DNA from: WLNJ01 sp037131165 | Lineage (GTDB): Bacteria > Actinomycetota > Thermoleophilia > Solirubrobacterales > Solirubrobacteraceae | DNA length: 24,935 nt | Direction of reading: 5' to 3' | Assembly (NCBI GenBank): GCA_037131165.1 | Contig: JBAXRO010000025.1 | Location: 1 to 24,935, forward strand | In this document: positions 1 to 7,533 of the stretch, piece after piece | Layout of the letters: each line of letters starts with the position of its first letter | Position numbering within the stretch: the stretch's first letter is position 1 | Notes under the pieces: model-generated | What the model saw: the letters and a program-made list of their open reading frames with translations, nothing else | Database searches by the model: none | Told to the model about the DNA's origin: nothing | Made by a program: the position numbers and the translations under genes

Positions 1-722
1 TGGGTTGGATCAGCGGGGTCGATGCCGCCCTGCACGCCGCCTTGGCCGCCGCCCACCGCCGGCCGCCTCGGCACCCGGACGTCGACGTACCTCGCCCCGG
101 CAGTCGCGGGATCGGCGAGGACGGTCACGACCGCCGCCCACTTGGCCTTCAGCTGGTCTGCATCACCGAAGTACAGCTCCGGTCCCCTGCGCATGGTGAT
201 CACCGCTCCACGCTCGGCGTCCCAGCGGACGCCGGCGATCCTCGGCAGGAGCGATTCAGGGGCCGCGGCGACGATCGACACGGCCTGCATCGCTTTCGGT
301 TCCTGGACCCTTCCCTGGGCAGTGGTGCCGGAGATCCTCGGCAGGTCCGCGATCGAGGTCCCCTGAAGGACCGTCCCGTCCGATGCGACGGCGACGCCGC
401 CGGATTCGTTCGGCGCGACGACGGCCACTGGGCGAAACAGGACGACCTCGATCCGGATCCGGTTCGGGAACTCGGTGTTCACCTTGAACGACTTGACCGG
501 GGGGCGGTCCCCGAGAGTCGCCTGGAGCCTGCTCTCGTCGACGTTCAAGGTCGTCTGGTCGAGCGCAGCTGCCCGCAACCGCGAGGCCCTCGCGCCATCG
601 ACGCCGACGATCTCGACCTGCTTGACCCTGACGATGCTGCTGTCCCTGACCAGCAACCAGAGCCCGCCAACCAGCACCAAGGCGACAAGTGCACCCGCAG
701 CGATCTTCAATCCCCTGCTCAA
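1..722 (-). CDS. ftsQ: FtsQ/DivIB cell division protein, C-terminus cut by the window edge
   Basis: Bitopic divisome protein that links FtsL and its partners to the septal synthase; a structural and regulatory role, not an enzyme. The frame is open from 722 to the window edge, giving 240 residues. A transmembrane helix spans about residues 7-26, followed by a POTRA-like segment (about 30-98, opening VRVKQVEIVGVDG) and a DivIB/FtsQ beta domain (about 100-220). The start is TTG at 722, inside the murB stop (TTGA overlap). A purine-rich GGAAGGGGGAAGG lies just upstream at good Shine-Dalgarno distance, which favours 722 over the second in-frame TTG at 710. FtsQ after murB or murC is the usual dcw order. 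The family is clear from the position, topology and POTRA start. The extreme C-terminus and stop are not visible, and the tail is becoming Gly/Pro-rich, so the end is probably close. Confidence 0.88.
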   Translation of the reverse strand, partial: MSRGLKIAAGALVALVLVGGLWLLVRDSSIVRVKQVEIVGVDGARASRLRAAALDQTTLNVDESRLQATLGDRPPVKSFKVNTEFPNRIRIEVVLFRPVAVVAPNESGGVAVASDGTVLQGTSIADLPRISGTTAQGRVQEPKAMQAVSIVAAAPESLLPRIAGVRWDAERGAVITMRRGPELYFGDADQLKAKWAAVVTVLADPATAGARYVDVRVPRRPAVGGGQGGVQGGIDPADPT

Positions 723-1645
723 GGCCCTTCCCCCTTCCAGTCGTCGGGGAACTCGACCGGGCCGAAGACCTGCACCTCGGCCTCGAGCTCGACCCCGAAC
801 TCTGCCCGGACGCGTCGCTTTCCTTCGGCCATGACCTCGACAACCTCGGCGGTCGTCGCATCTCCGTGATTGACGATGAAGTTCGCGTGCTTCTCCGAGA
901 AGCCTGCCGATCCGACCCTCAGGTCGCGGCAGCCGGCAGCGTCGAGGAGCTGGCCGGCGGAGCGCCCCCCTGCCCGTTCATCGGACGGGTTCTTGAAGGT
1001 GGAGCCGAATGTCCTGACGCCCCATGGCTGTGCCTCCTTCCTTCTGGCCCTCAGGTCAGCCAGCGCGAGGCGGACCTGCTCGGGGTCGGCGGCCTCGAGC
1101 CGAAACCTTGCCGAGGCGACGATCTCGCCCGGGCCGAGGTTCGAGTGACGGTAGGTGAAGTCGAACTCCTCCGGGGATCGACGGTTGACGCCCGACCGAT
1201 CGACGACTTCGGCCCAGAGGAGGGTCCGGGCGAGCTCGCCGCCATAGGCGTTCGCGTTCATCCGCACCGCTCCCCCGACGCTCCCGGGGATGCTGACCCC
1301 GAACTCGAGGCCGGAGAGGCCTGCCTTGGCTGCGGCTGCCGCCACTGACGGAAGGCGGGCTCCGCCGCCGCAGAGCATCTCGAGGCCGTCAACCTCGATT
1401 TTCGCCAAGTCCCGGTCCAGCTTGACGACCAGCCCATCGACACCGCTGTCGGCCACGAGCAGGTTCGACCCGGATCCGAGGACCCTGACCTCGATGCCTT
1501 CTCCCGCAGCCCAGGCCAACGCCTCCTGCAGCGCCCCCTGCGAACCACACCGTGCGAAGAAGCCGGCGGGGCCTCCGGTTCCGACCGTGGTGTAGCGCGA
1601 GAGAGGCTCGTCCTCCCTGACCTGGTTCGGTCGCTCGACGCTCAC
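719..1645 (-). CDS. murB: UDP-N-acetylenolpyruvoylglucosamine reductase (MurB)
   Basis: Cytoplasmic FAD enzyme that reduces UDP-GlcNAc-enolpyruvate to UDP-MurNAc with NADPH, the second committed step of peptidoglycan precursor synthesis. The protein has 308 residues, normal for the family. FAD-binding signatures are visible: GSGSNLL at 57-63 and IPGSVGGA at 119-126. The substrate tyrosine motif YRHS is at 165-168. The GSTFKNP motif at 214-220 carries the proton-donor serine S215, followed by the SEKHANFIVN block (250-259) and the conserved glutamate near E290. The short form of the substrate-binding domain fits type II MurB. The start is GTG at 1645, overlapping the murC stop as GTGA, so translational coupling is likely. 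It is part of the dcw operon between murC and ftsQ. Confidence 0.97.
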   Translation of the reverse strand: MSVERPNQVREDEPLSRYTTVGTGGPAGFFARCGSQGALQEALAWAAGEGIEVRVLGSGSNLLVADSGVDGLVVKLDRDLAKIEVDGLEMLCGGGARLPSVAAAAAKAGLSGLEFGVSIPGSVGGAVRMNANAYGGELARTLLWAEVVDRSGVNRRSPEEFDFTYRHSNLGPGEIVASARFRLEAADPEQVRLALADLRARRKEAQPWGVRTFGSTFKNPSDERAGGRSAGQLLDAAGCRDLRVGSAGFSEKHANFIVNHGDATTAEVVEVMAEGKRRVRAEFGVELEAEVQVFGPVEFPDDWKGEGP

Positions 1646-2970
1646 CCGGTCAGCTCCCCTGCGATCGATCCGATGTCCCCGGCTCCCATCAGCAGGCAGA
1701 TGTCATCGGGGCGGAGCACTTCCGCCACCACCGCTGCTGCCTGCCCCAGTCCACCCGCCGCGGCAAACCGGGTCTCTCCCGCAGCACGGTTGGCCGAGTC
1801 GACGAGCAGCGAGGAACCGACTCCAGGGAAGTCCTCGGCGCGTTCGCGGGCCGGGTAGACATCGAGCAGGAATCCGATGTCGGCCCCTGCCAACGCTTCG
1901 CCGAACTGCTCAACGAAGGCTTCGGTCCGTGAGTAGAGGTGTGGTTGGAAGACGGCTACGACCCGCCCGGGCTGCAGCGAGCGCGCCGCAGCGATTGTCG
2001 CCGCTACTTCCGTGGGGTGGTGAGCGTAGTCATCCACCAACTGAGCCCCGCTGGACGTAACCCCGACACGCTCGAACCGCCGACCGGTGCCGGCAAAACG
2101 CTCGATCCCGGCGACCGCGCCGACAGGGTCTCCACCCACTGCCATGGCGGCCTCGAGCGCGCCCGAGGCATTGACCGCGTTGTGAACCCCGGGGACCGAC
2201 AGAACGACCTCCGCTCCCCTCCATGTGAAGGCGGTGCCACCCGGGCCGCTGGCGGCGTCGGGCGCGTCGTAGGCGACGACCTCGACCCCCTCGGGCACAA
2301 GTCGCAGAAGGTCCGGCCTGTCCCACACGACAGCCCGATCGGCCCCGGAGAGGAAGCGGCTGATCGTTGCCTCGAGGTCACCGAGGTCGGAGTAGGTCGC
2401 GTGGTGGTCGAGTTCGCAGTTGGTGAGCACCGCGACTTCGACGTCGAGTGCCAGCAGCGAGCGGTCCGACTCGTCGGCCTCGACCACGAACACGTCGCTC
2501 TCTCCCCAGCCGGCACCCGGCTCACCCCCGGCGAGGTCGGCGCCGACGTACCAAGAGGGATCGAGCCCGGCTCCCCGTAGCGCCGAGACGACCATCGCCG
2601 TGGTCGTCGTCTTGCCGTGCGTGCCAGTCACCGCCACGGTCCGCTTGAGCGACGTCAGCTCCCCGAGCAGCTCGCTGCGGTGGAGCTGGCTCAGCCCGAG
2701 CTCCAAGGCCCTTGTGCGCTCAGGGTTCCCGGGGGGAACGGCGCTGCTGTAGACCACATCGGCGCCGGGCGGTACCGAATCGGCCGAATGACCGACTGTG
2801 ACCTCGACCCCGGCACTTCGGAGGGAATCGAGGACCGGTCCTGTGTTCCGGTCCGATCCGCTGACCTTGGCGCCCAGTTGGACAGCGATCCTCGCCAACC
2901 CGCTCATCCCGGCGCCACCGACACCGATCAGGTGCAGCGATCGCCCCTGCCAGTCGGTGCCGTTCTGCAT
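1642..2970 (-). CDS. murC: UDP-N-acetylmuramate--L-alanine ligase (MurC)
   Basis: Cytoplasmic ATP-dependent Mur ligase that adds L-Ala to UDP-MurNAc, the first stem-peptide step. All three Mur ligase domains are present in 442 residues: the dinucleotide-like fold opening with GVGGAGMSG at 16-24, the P-loop GTHGKTTTT at 116-124 with ADESDRS (165-171) and the CELDHH metal and substrate region (185-190), then the C-terminal domain with DDYAHHPTE at 313-321. The start is uncertain. ATG 2970 gives the usual short N-terminus but has GGGGAG directly abutting it. GTG 2991 would overlap the murG stop (GTGGCTAA) and could be reached by coupling. An upstream ATG at 3072 would add 34 Arg/Pro/Ser-rich residues encoded inside murG and is unlikely. 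Followed by murB with a 4-nt overlap. Confidence 0.95.
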   Translation of the reverse strand: MQNGTDWQGRSLHLIGVGGAGMSGLARIAVQLGAKVSGSDRNTGPVLDSLRSAGVEVTVGHSADSVPPGADVVYSSAVPPGNPERTRALELGLSQLHRSELLGELTSLKRTVAVTGTHGKTTTTAMVVSALRGAGLDPSWYVGADLAGGEPGAGWGESDVFVVEADESDRSLLALDVEVAVLTNCELDHHATYSDLGDLEATISRFLSGADRAVVWDRPDLLRLVPEGVEVVAYDAPDAASGPGGTAFTWRGAEVVLSVPGVHNAVNASGALEAAMAVGGDPVGAVAGIERFAGTGRRFERVGVTSSGAQLVDDYAHHPTEVAATIAAARSLQPGRVVAVFQPHLYSRTEAFVEQFGEALAGADIGFLLDVYPARERAEDFPGVGSSLLVDSANRAAGETRFAAAGGLGQAAAVVAEVLRPDDICLLMGAGDIGSIAGELTG

Positions 2971-2983
2971 CTCCCCGGCGAGG

Positions 2984-4039
2984 TTAGCCACGGCTGCCGA
3001 CACCGCCGACGGCGAGGATCTCCGCGGCGACCGACGCGGCGGCACCCGGAAGTGCCAGGCCGGAGCTGGCACACCTCATCCGCTCCAGCCGTTCCGGATC
3101 GTCGATGATGGCCGTCACCGTCTCCGCCAGCAGCGTGGGGGTGAGTTCGCCGTCCTCGATCACGACCGCGGCACCGGCCTTGCGCATCCATTCGGCATTC
3201 CCCCTCTGGTGGTCCCCCGCGGCGTGCGGGTAGGGGACGAGCACTGCCGGGCAGCCCTGGGCCGCGAGCTCGAAAACCGAGCCGCCCGCTCTCGCGACCG
3301 CAATGTCGCAGGCGAGAACTGCCTCGCCGAAGTCATCGACGTAGCCCTCGAGCCTGTAGCCGCTCCTCGGCACCTCGAGATCGGGCAGGTCGCGCTCTCC
3401 GGCCAGGTGGAGAACGTCGAAGTCGGCCCGGGCGAATGCTTCGATCGCAGCCTCGTTGATCGACCTCGCCCCCAGCGACCCGCCGGTCACCAGAACGCAC
3501 TTGGCCGAGTCGGCGATCCCGAACCGCCTGCGGGCGGCCTCGCGGTCGGTGAACGGAGTCGGCACGGGGCGACCGGTCACAATCCAGCGCGGAGGCACCC
3601 TGCCCTCGATCGGGAACGCCAAGCAGACACGCTTGGCGAACCTGCCCAACCAGCGGTTCGAGAGGCCGAGATGGCTATCGGCCTCGGTCAGCACGAGCGG
3701 AGTCCTGGTCAGCACCGCCGCGAGCCCCACGACGCCGGCGATGTAGCCGCCGCCGCCCATCACGGCATCCGGGTTGAGCTCTCTGATGATCTTCACCGCT
3801 TCGATTACCGCGGCAGGCACCAGCAGGGCGGCCCTGAAGGCATCTAGCACGCTCGTCCTGCTGAGCCCCTTCGCCTTGACCCGGTGGAAGCTGTAGCCGG
3901 CCTGCGGGACCAGCGTCGCCTCGGCGCGGTCGCCGCCGGCGAAGTGGACTTCGCAGCCGTCAGCCCGCAGTTCGGCGGCGACGCTCAGCGCCGGAACGAC
4001 GTGCCCCGCCGTTCCGCCCGCTGCGATCAGTACCCGCAT
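2984..4039 (-). CDS. murG: MurG, lipid II-forming N-acetylglucosaminyltransferase
   Basis: Peripheral membrane GT-B glycosyltransferase that moves GlcNAc from UDP-GlcNAc onto lipid I to make lipid II at the inner face of the membrane. The protein has 351 residues. Visible motifs are GGTAGHVVPA (8-17; the usual form is GGTGGH), GGGGYIAG (95-102), GGSLGARSIN (186-195) and the donor-binding block from RAGGSVFELAAQG (250-262) to HQRGNAEW (277-284). The acceptor-side HEQN motif of E. coli reads EADS (119-122 region). ATG 4039 is chosen because the family begins MRVLIAAGG and GGAGAG lies 8 nt upstream. An ATG 33 nt further upstream has no support. The first 80 nt overlap the end of ftsW in another frame. 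Confidence 0.96.
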   Translation of the reverse strand: MRVLIAAGGTAGHVVPALSVAAELRADGCEVHFAGGDRAEATLVPQAGYSFHRVKAKGLSRTSVLDAFRAALLVPAAVIEAVKIIRELNPDAVMGGGGYIAGVVGLAAVLTRTPLVLTEADSHLGLSNRWLGRFAKRVCLAFPIEGRVPPRWIVTGRPVPTPFTDREAARRRFGIADSAKCVLVTGGSLGARSINEAAIEAFARADFDVLHLAGERDLPDLEVPRSGYRLEGYVDDFGEAVLACDIAVARAGGSVFELAAQGCPAVLVPYPHAAGDHQRGNAEWMRKAGAAVVIEDGELTPTLLAETVTAIIDDPERLERMRCASSGLALPGAAASVAAEILAVGGVGSRG

Positions 4040-5225
4040 GCCGTCCACTCTCCGATGAGTTTGCATCGCCATCCACTGCCCTCAGGTGCTTGCCACCGCC
4101 AGCTGCGACGTTCAGCAGCAGCCCGACGGCGGAAAGGAGCACGACGAGGTTGGTCGGCCCGTAAGAGATGAAGGGAAGCGGCACACCCGTAAGCGGGGCG
4201 ATACCGAGGACCACGCAGATGTTCAGCATCGCCTGGCAGGTCACCAGGGTCGTCATACCCGCGGCCACCAGCTTCGCGTACGGATCCGTTGCCCTCTGCG
4301 ACACCCTGATCCCAGCCCAGGCGATCGCCCCGAATCCGAGCAGCAGACCGAGCAATGCGAACAGGCCTAGCTCCTCGCCGATCACGGCAAGGATGAAGTC
4401 GGTGTGCGCCTCGGGAAGGTAGAAGATCTTCTGGACCGACTGCCCGGGGCCGACCCCCGTGATTCCGCCCGAGCCGATGGCGATCTGGCCCTGCATCGAT
4501 TGGAAGCCGGCACCGGTCGGGTCGCCGCCGGGATCGATGAACGCCGTCAGTCGAGCGAAGCGGTAAGGGCTGATGACGGCGAAGAAGACAGCGAGAGCGC
4601 CGAGCCCACCGCAGATCGGTCCGAGGACCCGCCAAGGCGTTCCGGCCAGCCAGTAGATCGCCAGCCCCGTTGCCAGGCAGACGAGGGCCGTACCCATGTC
4701 CGGTTCGATCGCGATCAGGAAGACGGCGGCCAGCAGCGGCCACATCGTCAAGCGGATGGTGTCGACGATGCTGCCCATCGACGCAGGCACCGCGAGCAGC
4801 CGCGACGACAGGAACAGGACAAGCGCAACCTTGGCAATCTCCGAAGCCTGGAACGAGACGGGTCCAGCGCCAAGCCACCGTCGGGCCCCGTTGATCGACT
4901 GACCGAGTCCGGGGATCAGGACGAGGACGAGCAGCAGGATCCCGATCGCCATCAGGGCCCGCGAATGCCTGCGGACCTCGTCGAGCGGCACGCGCCGGGC
5001 GATCAGGCAGGCCGGAATGCCGAGTGAGAGACCGAGGAACACGGTCCGCAGCGGGAGCGAGAACCCCGTCTGGGCCGACGAGGCGCTGTAGACCATGACC
5101 GTCCCGAAGGCGACCAGCGCCGTCACTGCTCCGACGATCACCGCGTATTCGCGAGGGAACGCGATGCCCTGCGACCGCGGCGCCAACCGACCCGCGATCT
5201 CCTCGATCCGCTGGCGGACGTTCAC
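3960..5225 (-). CDS. ftsW: FtsW, septal SEDS peptidoglycan glycosyltransferase
   Basis: Polytopic membrane enzyme of the SEDS family that polymerises lipid II into glycan strands at the septum, working with FtsI. The protein has 421 residues with about ten hydrophobic segments. SEDS signatures are GARRW (113-117), EPDMGTA (174-180), the extracellular loop PEAHTDFILAVIGEELG (271-287) with the catalytically important Asp D276, and PFISYGPTNL (351-360). FtsW is preferred over RodA because of its place between murD and murG. The start is GTG 5225, overlapping the murD stop as GTGA. The last 40 or so residues form a cytoplasmic Gly/Arg/Ser-rich tail, and about 26 of these codons overlap the start of murG, so their composition is partly dictated by that gene. 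Confidence 0.96.
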   Translation of the reverse strand: MNVRQRIEEIAGRLAPRSQGIAFPREYAVIVGAVTALVAFGTVMVYSASSAQTGFSLPLRTVFLGLSLGIPACLIARRVPLDEVRRHSRALMAIGILLLVLVLIPGLGQSINGARRWLGAGPVSFQASEIAKVALVLFLSSRLLAVPASMGSIVDTIRLTMWPLLAAVFLIAIEPDMGTALVCLATGLAIYWLAGTPWRVLGPICGGLGALAVFFAVISPYRFARLTAFIDPGGDPTGAGFQSMQGQIAIGSGGITGVGPGQSVQKIFYLPEAHTDFILAVIGEELGLFALLGLLLGFGAIAWAGIRVSQRATDPYAKLVAAGMTTLVTCQAMLNICVVLGIAPLTGVPLPFISYGPTNLVVLLSAVGLLLNVAAGGGKHLRAVDGDANSSESGRHAGTDRSGRNGGARRSGAERRRRTAG

Positions 5226-6565
5226 CGGCTCGCTCCCTTCACCAGACTCCTGAATGCGACGCCGCGATGCTCGAAGTCGCTGAACTGGTCGAAGCTGGCG
5301 CAGGCCGGCGAAAGCAGGACGGCCTCGCCCGGGCGGGCCCGGCCACGCAGCGACTCGACCGCGGCGGCCAGATCCCCCTCATCGACCACTGGGATCCGGA
5401 GCCTTGGGAGGGAGCGCGCAATCTCGTCGGCCGCCTCGCCGATCAGCGACACGGAGACACACGCTTGATCGACGGCTTCGGCCAAGGCCGAGAAGTCCTG
5501 GCCCTTCCCCTGACCGCCGAGGATCAGGTGGGCGGGCCGATCGAGCGAAGCGAGGGCGGTGAGGGTCGAGGCGACGTTCGTCGACTTCGAATCGTTGAAC
5601 CAGCGAACACCACCCGCTTCGGCTACAAGCTCAAGCCTGTGCGGGACCCCGGGGAAGCTCCGCAGGGCCTCACCGGCCACGGCAGGGTCGACTCCCAGAG
5701 AGATGCAGGCGGCTGAGGCCGCCGCTGCGTTAAGGAGGTTGTGGGCACCCGGAAGCTTGAGATCACCCTGTCCGAGGATCTCTGTACCTCGCCACCTGAG
5801 CGTGCCTTCCACGACCGCGAGGTCCGCCCCGGCCCCGCCGAACGTCACCCTCGTCGCCTGCCCACCGACATCGTCGAGGTTCTCACCCAGCGGCACCACT
5901 GCGAAGTCGTCGGCGGTCTGGTGCTCGAAGATCCTCAGCTTCGCCGAGCGGTAGCTCTCCATCGTCCCGTGGCGATCGAGGTGGTCCGGACTTATGTTCA
6001 GGAACACCGCAACCTCGGGAGCGAATCCATCGCAATCCTCGAGCTGGAACGATGAGGACTCGGCGACGATCGTCGCTTCGGCTTCGGGCTTCCCGGCGAG
6101 ATCGCTGATCGGCCTGCCGACGTTTCCGGCGACCGCCACCTCACGACCTGCGGCGTGCATCAGGTGGCCGGCCATCTCGGTCACCGTCGTCTTGCCGTTG
6201 GTGCCGGTCACAGCGATCACCGGCCCGGAAGTGAGGCGCCAGCCGATCTCCAGCTCGCCGAGCACGGGCAGGCCGGCCGAGCGGGCCGCCTCGAGGACGG
6301 GGACGTTCCCAGGCACCCCCGGGCTCTTGACGATCGTCCGCACCCGCCTGACGAGATCTTCACCTGTGCCATCCAGATGTACTTCGACGCCATCGGCGGC
6401 CAGACCTCCCGCACCGTCGGGCGAGGCGGAGTCGACTGCGACCACGGTCTCGCCCATGCGGGCCAGCACCCTCGCGACCGCTTGCCCCGACCTCGCCAGA
6501 CCGCAGACGAGGAACGGCCCCTCGGGCAGAGCGGGCCGTCGGCCCGATCCGCTCGGGGCGGTCAC
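5222..6565 (-). CDS. murD: UDP-N-acetylmuramoyl-L-alanine--D-glutamate ligase (MurD)
   Basis: Cytoplasmic Mur ligase adding D-Glu to UDP-MurNAc-L-Ala. The protein has 447 residues, the usual size. The N-terminal domain carries CGLARSG (21-27), the P-loop is GTNGKTT (121-127), and the NISPDHLDRHG metal and substrate region is at 190-200. The C-terminal domain has HRLE (309-312), NDSKSTN (324-330) and the D-Glu-binding LSPACASFDQF block near 420-430. All expected catalytic motifs are intact. The start is GTG 6565, overlapping the mraY stop as GTGA. The end overlaps ftsW in the same way, so the three membrane and ligase genes are probably translated as a coupled block. Confidence 0.97.
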   Translation of the reverse strand: MTAPSGSGRRPALPEGPFLVCGLARSGQAVARVLARMGETVVAVDSASPDGAGGLAADGVEVHLDGTGEDLVRRVRTIVKSPGVPGNVPVLEAARSAGLPVLGELEIGWRLTSGPVIAVTGTNGKTTVTEMAGHLMHAAGREVAVAGNVGRPISDLAGKPEAEATIVAESSSFQLEDCDGFAPEVAVFLNISPDHLDRHGTMESYRSAKLRIFEHQTADDFAVVPLGENLDDVGGQATRVTFGGAGADLAVVEGTLRWRGTEILGQGDLKLPGAHNLLNAAAASAACISLGVDPAVAGEALRSFPGVPHRLELVAEAGGVRWFNDSKSTNVASTLTALASLDRPAHLILGGQGKGQDFSALAEAVDQACVSVSLIGEAADEIARSLPRLRIPVVDEGDLAAAVESLRGRARPGEAVLLSPACASFDQFSDFEHRGVAFRSLVKGASR

Positions 6566-7530
6566 TTGAGGCTCGACTGGTAGAGGGTGAATGCAATCGC
6601 CGAGCAGGCCGCGGCGACGATCCAGAAGCGCAGGATGATCTTCGTTTCCGACCAGTTGCGCATCTCGAAGTGGTGGTGGATCGGCGCCATCAGGAAGACA
6701 CGTCGGCGGAAGAGGCGGAAGGACGCGACCTGGATCAGCACGGAAAGCGCCTCGAGGACGAAGATGCCCCCGAGCAGCACGAGCAGGATCTCGGTCCTCG
6801 TCATCACCGCAAGCCCGGCCAGCGCTCCACCCAGACCAAGCGAACCGGTGTCCCCCATGAAGATGCTTGCCGGGAAGCTGTTGAACCAGAGAAAGCCGAT
6901 GCAGGCACCGACGAGGCAGCCGCAGAGCAGCGCGAGCTCAGCCTGCCCGTTGGTGATGTAGGTGATCCCGATGTAGGCGAGCAAGACGATCGCGCAACAT
7001 CCGGCAGCGAGACCGTCGAGGCCGTCCGTCAGGTTCACCGCGCTGGTCGAACCGGCAACGACCAGGTAGACGAAGACCGGGTAGAGCCAGCCGAGGTAAA
7101 TGTCGGCGTCGATGAAGTTCAGCCGCACTGAGGCGGGGATACCCGCCTTCTCGGTCGCGATCCACCAGAGCCCAAGAGAGATCACGACCGTCGCACCGAG
7201 CTTCGTCCGTGCCCTGAGTCCGAGCGACCGGCGCTTGACGATCTTGGTGAAATCGTCTGCGAAGCCAATTGCAGCGCAGGCGAGCGCCGTCGCGAAGACG
7301 CCGATCTCCTCCCATCCCCCCTCGGTCAGGATCAGGAACGGGACAGCGATCGCGGCGAAGATGATGATCCCGCCCATCGTCGGTGTGCCGGCCTTCGAGT
7401 GGTGCCCTGCCGGGCCGTCCTCTCTGATGTTCTGGCCGAACTCGCGCGAGGCCAGGAACGAAATGAACTTCGGCGCGAGGAAGAGGCAGATCAGCAGCGA
7501 CGACGTCCCGGCGATCAACACCCTCCCCAT
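6562..7530 (-). CDS. mraY: Phospho-N-acetylmuramoyl-pentapeptide transferase (MraY)
   Basis: Integral membrane enzyme that transfers phospho-MurNAc-pentapeptide to undecaprenyl phosphate, forming lipid I. The protein has 322 residues with about ten membrane segments. Motifs seen: DGPAGHHSKAGTPTMGG (38-54), ADDF (91-94, the paired Mg-binding aspartates), NLTDGLDG (166-173), NSFPASIFMGDTGS (217-230) with D227, and PIHHHFE (283-289). These together are diagnostic of MraY rather than related WecA-type transferases. ATG 7530 lies 3 nt after the murF stop and lacks a close Shine-Dalgarno, which suggests reinitiation by ribosomes finishing murF. An in-frame GTG at codon 4 is an alternative start. 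Confidence 0.97.
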   Translation of the reverse strand: MGRVLIAGTSSLLICLFLAPKFISFLASREFGQNIREDGPAGHHSKAGTPTMGGIIIFAAIAVPFLILTEGGWEEIGVFATALACAAIGFADDFTKIVKRRSLGLRARTKLGATVVISLGLWWIATEKAGIPASVRLNFIDADIYLGWLYPVFVYLVVAGSTSAVNLTDGLDGLAAGCCAIVLLAYIGITYITNGQAELALLCGCLVGACIGFLWFNSFPASIFMGDTGSLGLGGALAGLAVMTRTEILLVLLGGIFVLEALSVLIQVASFRLFRRRVFLMAPIHHHFEMRNWSETKIILRFWIVAAACSAIAFTLYQSSLK

Positions 7531-7533
7531 CGC

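Noticed and set aside
42..869. Plus-strand frame of 275 codons opposite ftsQ and murB.
   Set aside because: Arg/Asp/Pro-rich with no domain, and fully covered by ftsQ and murB on the other strand.
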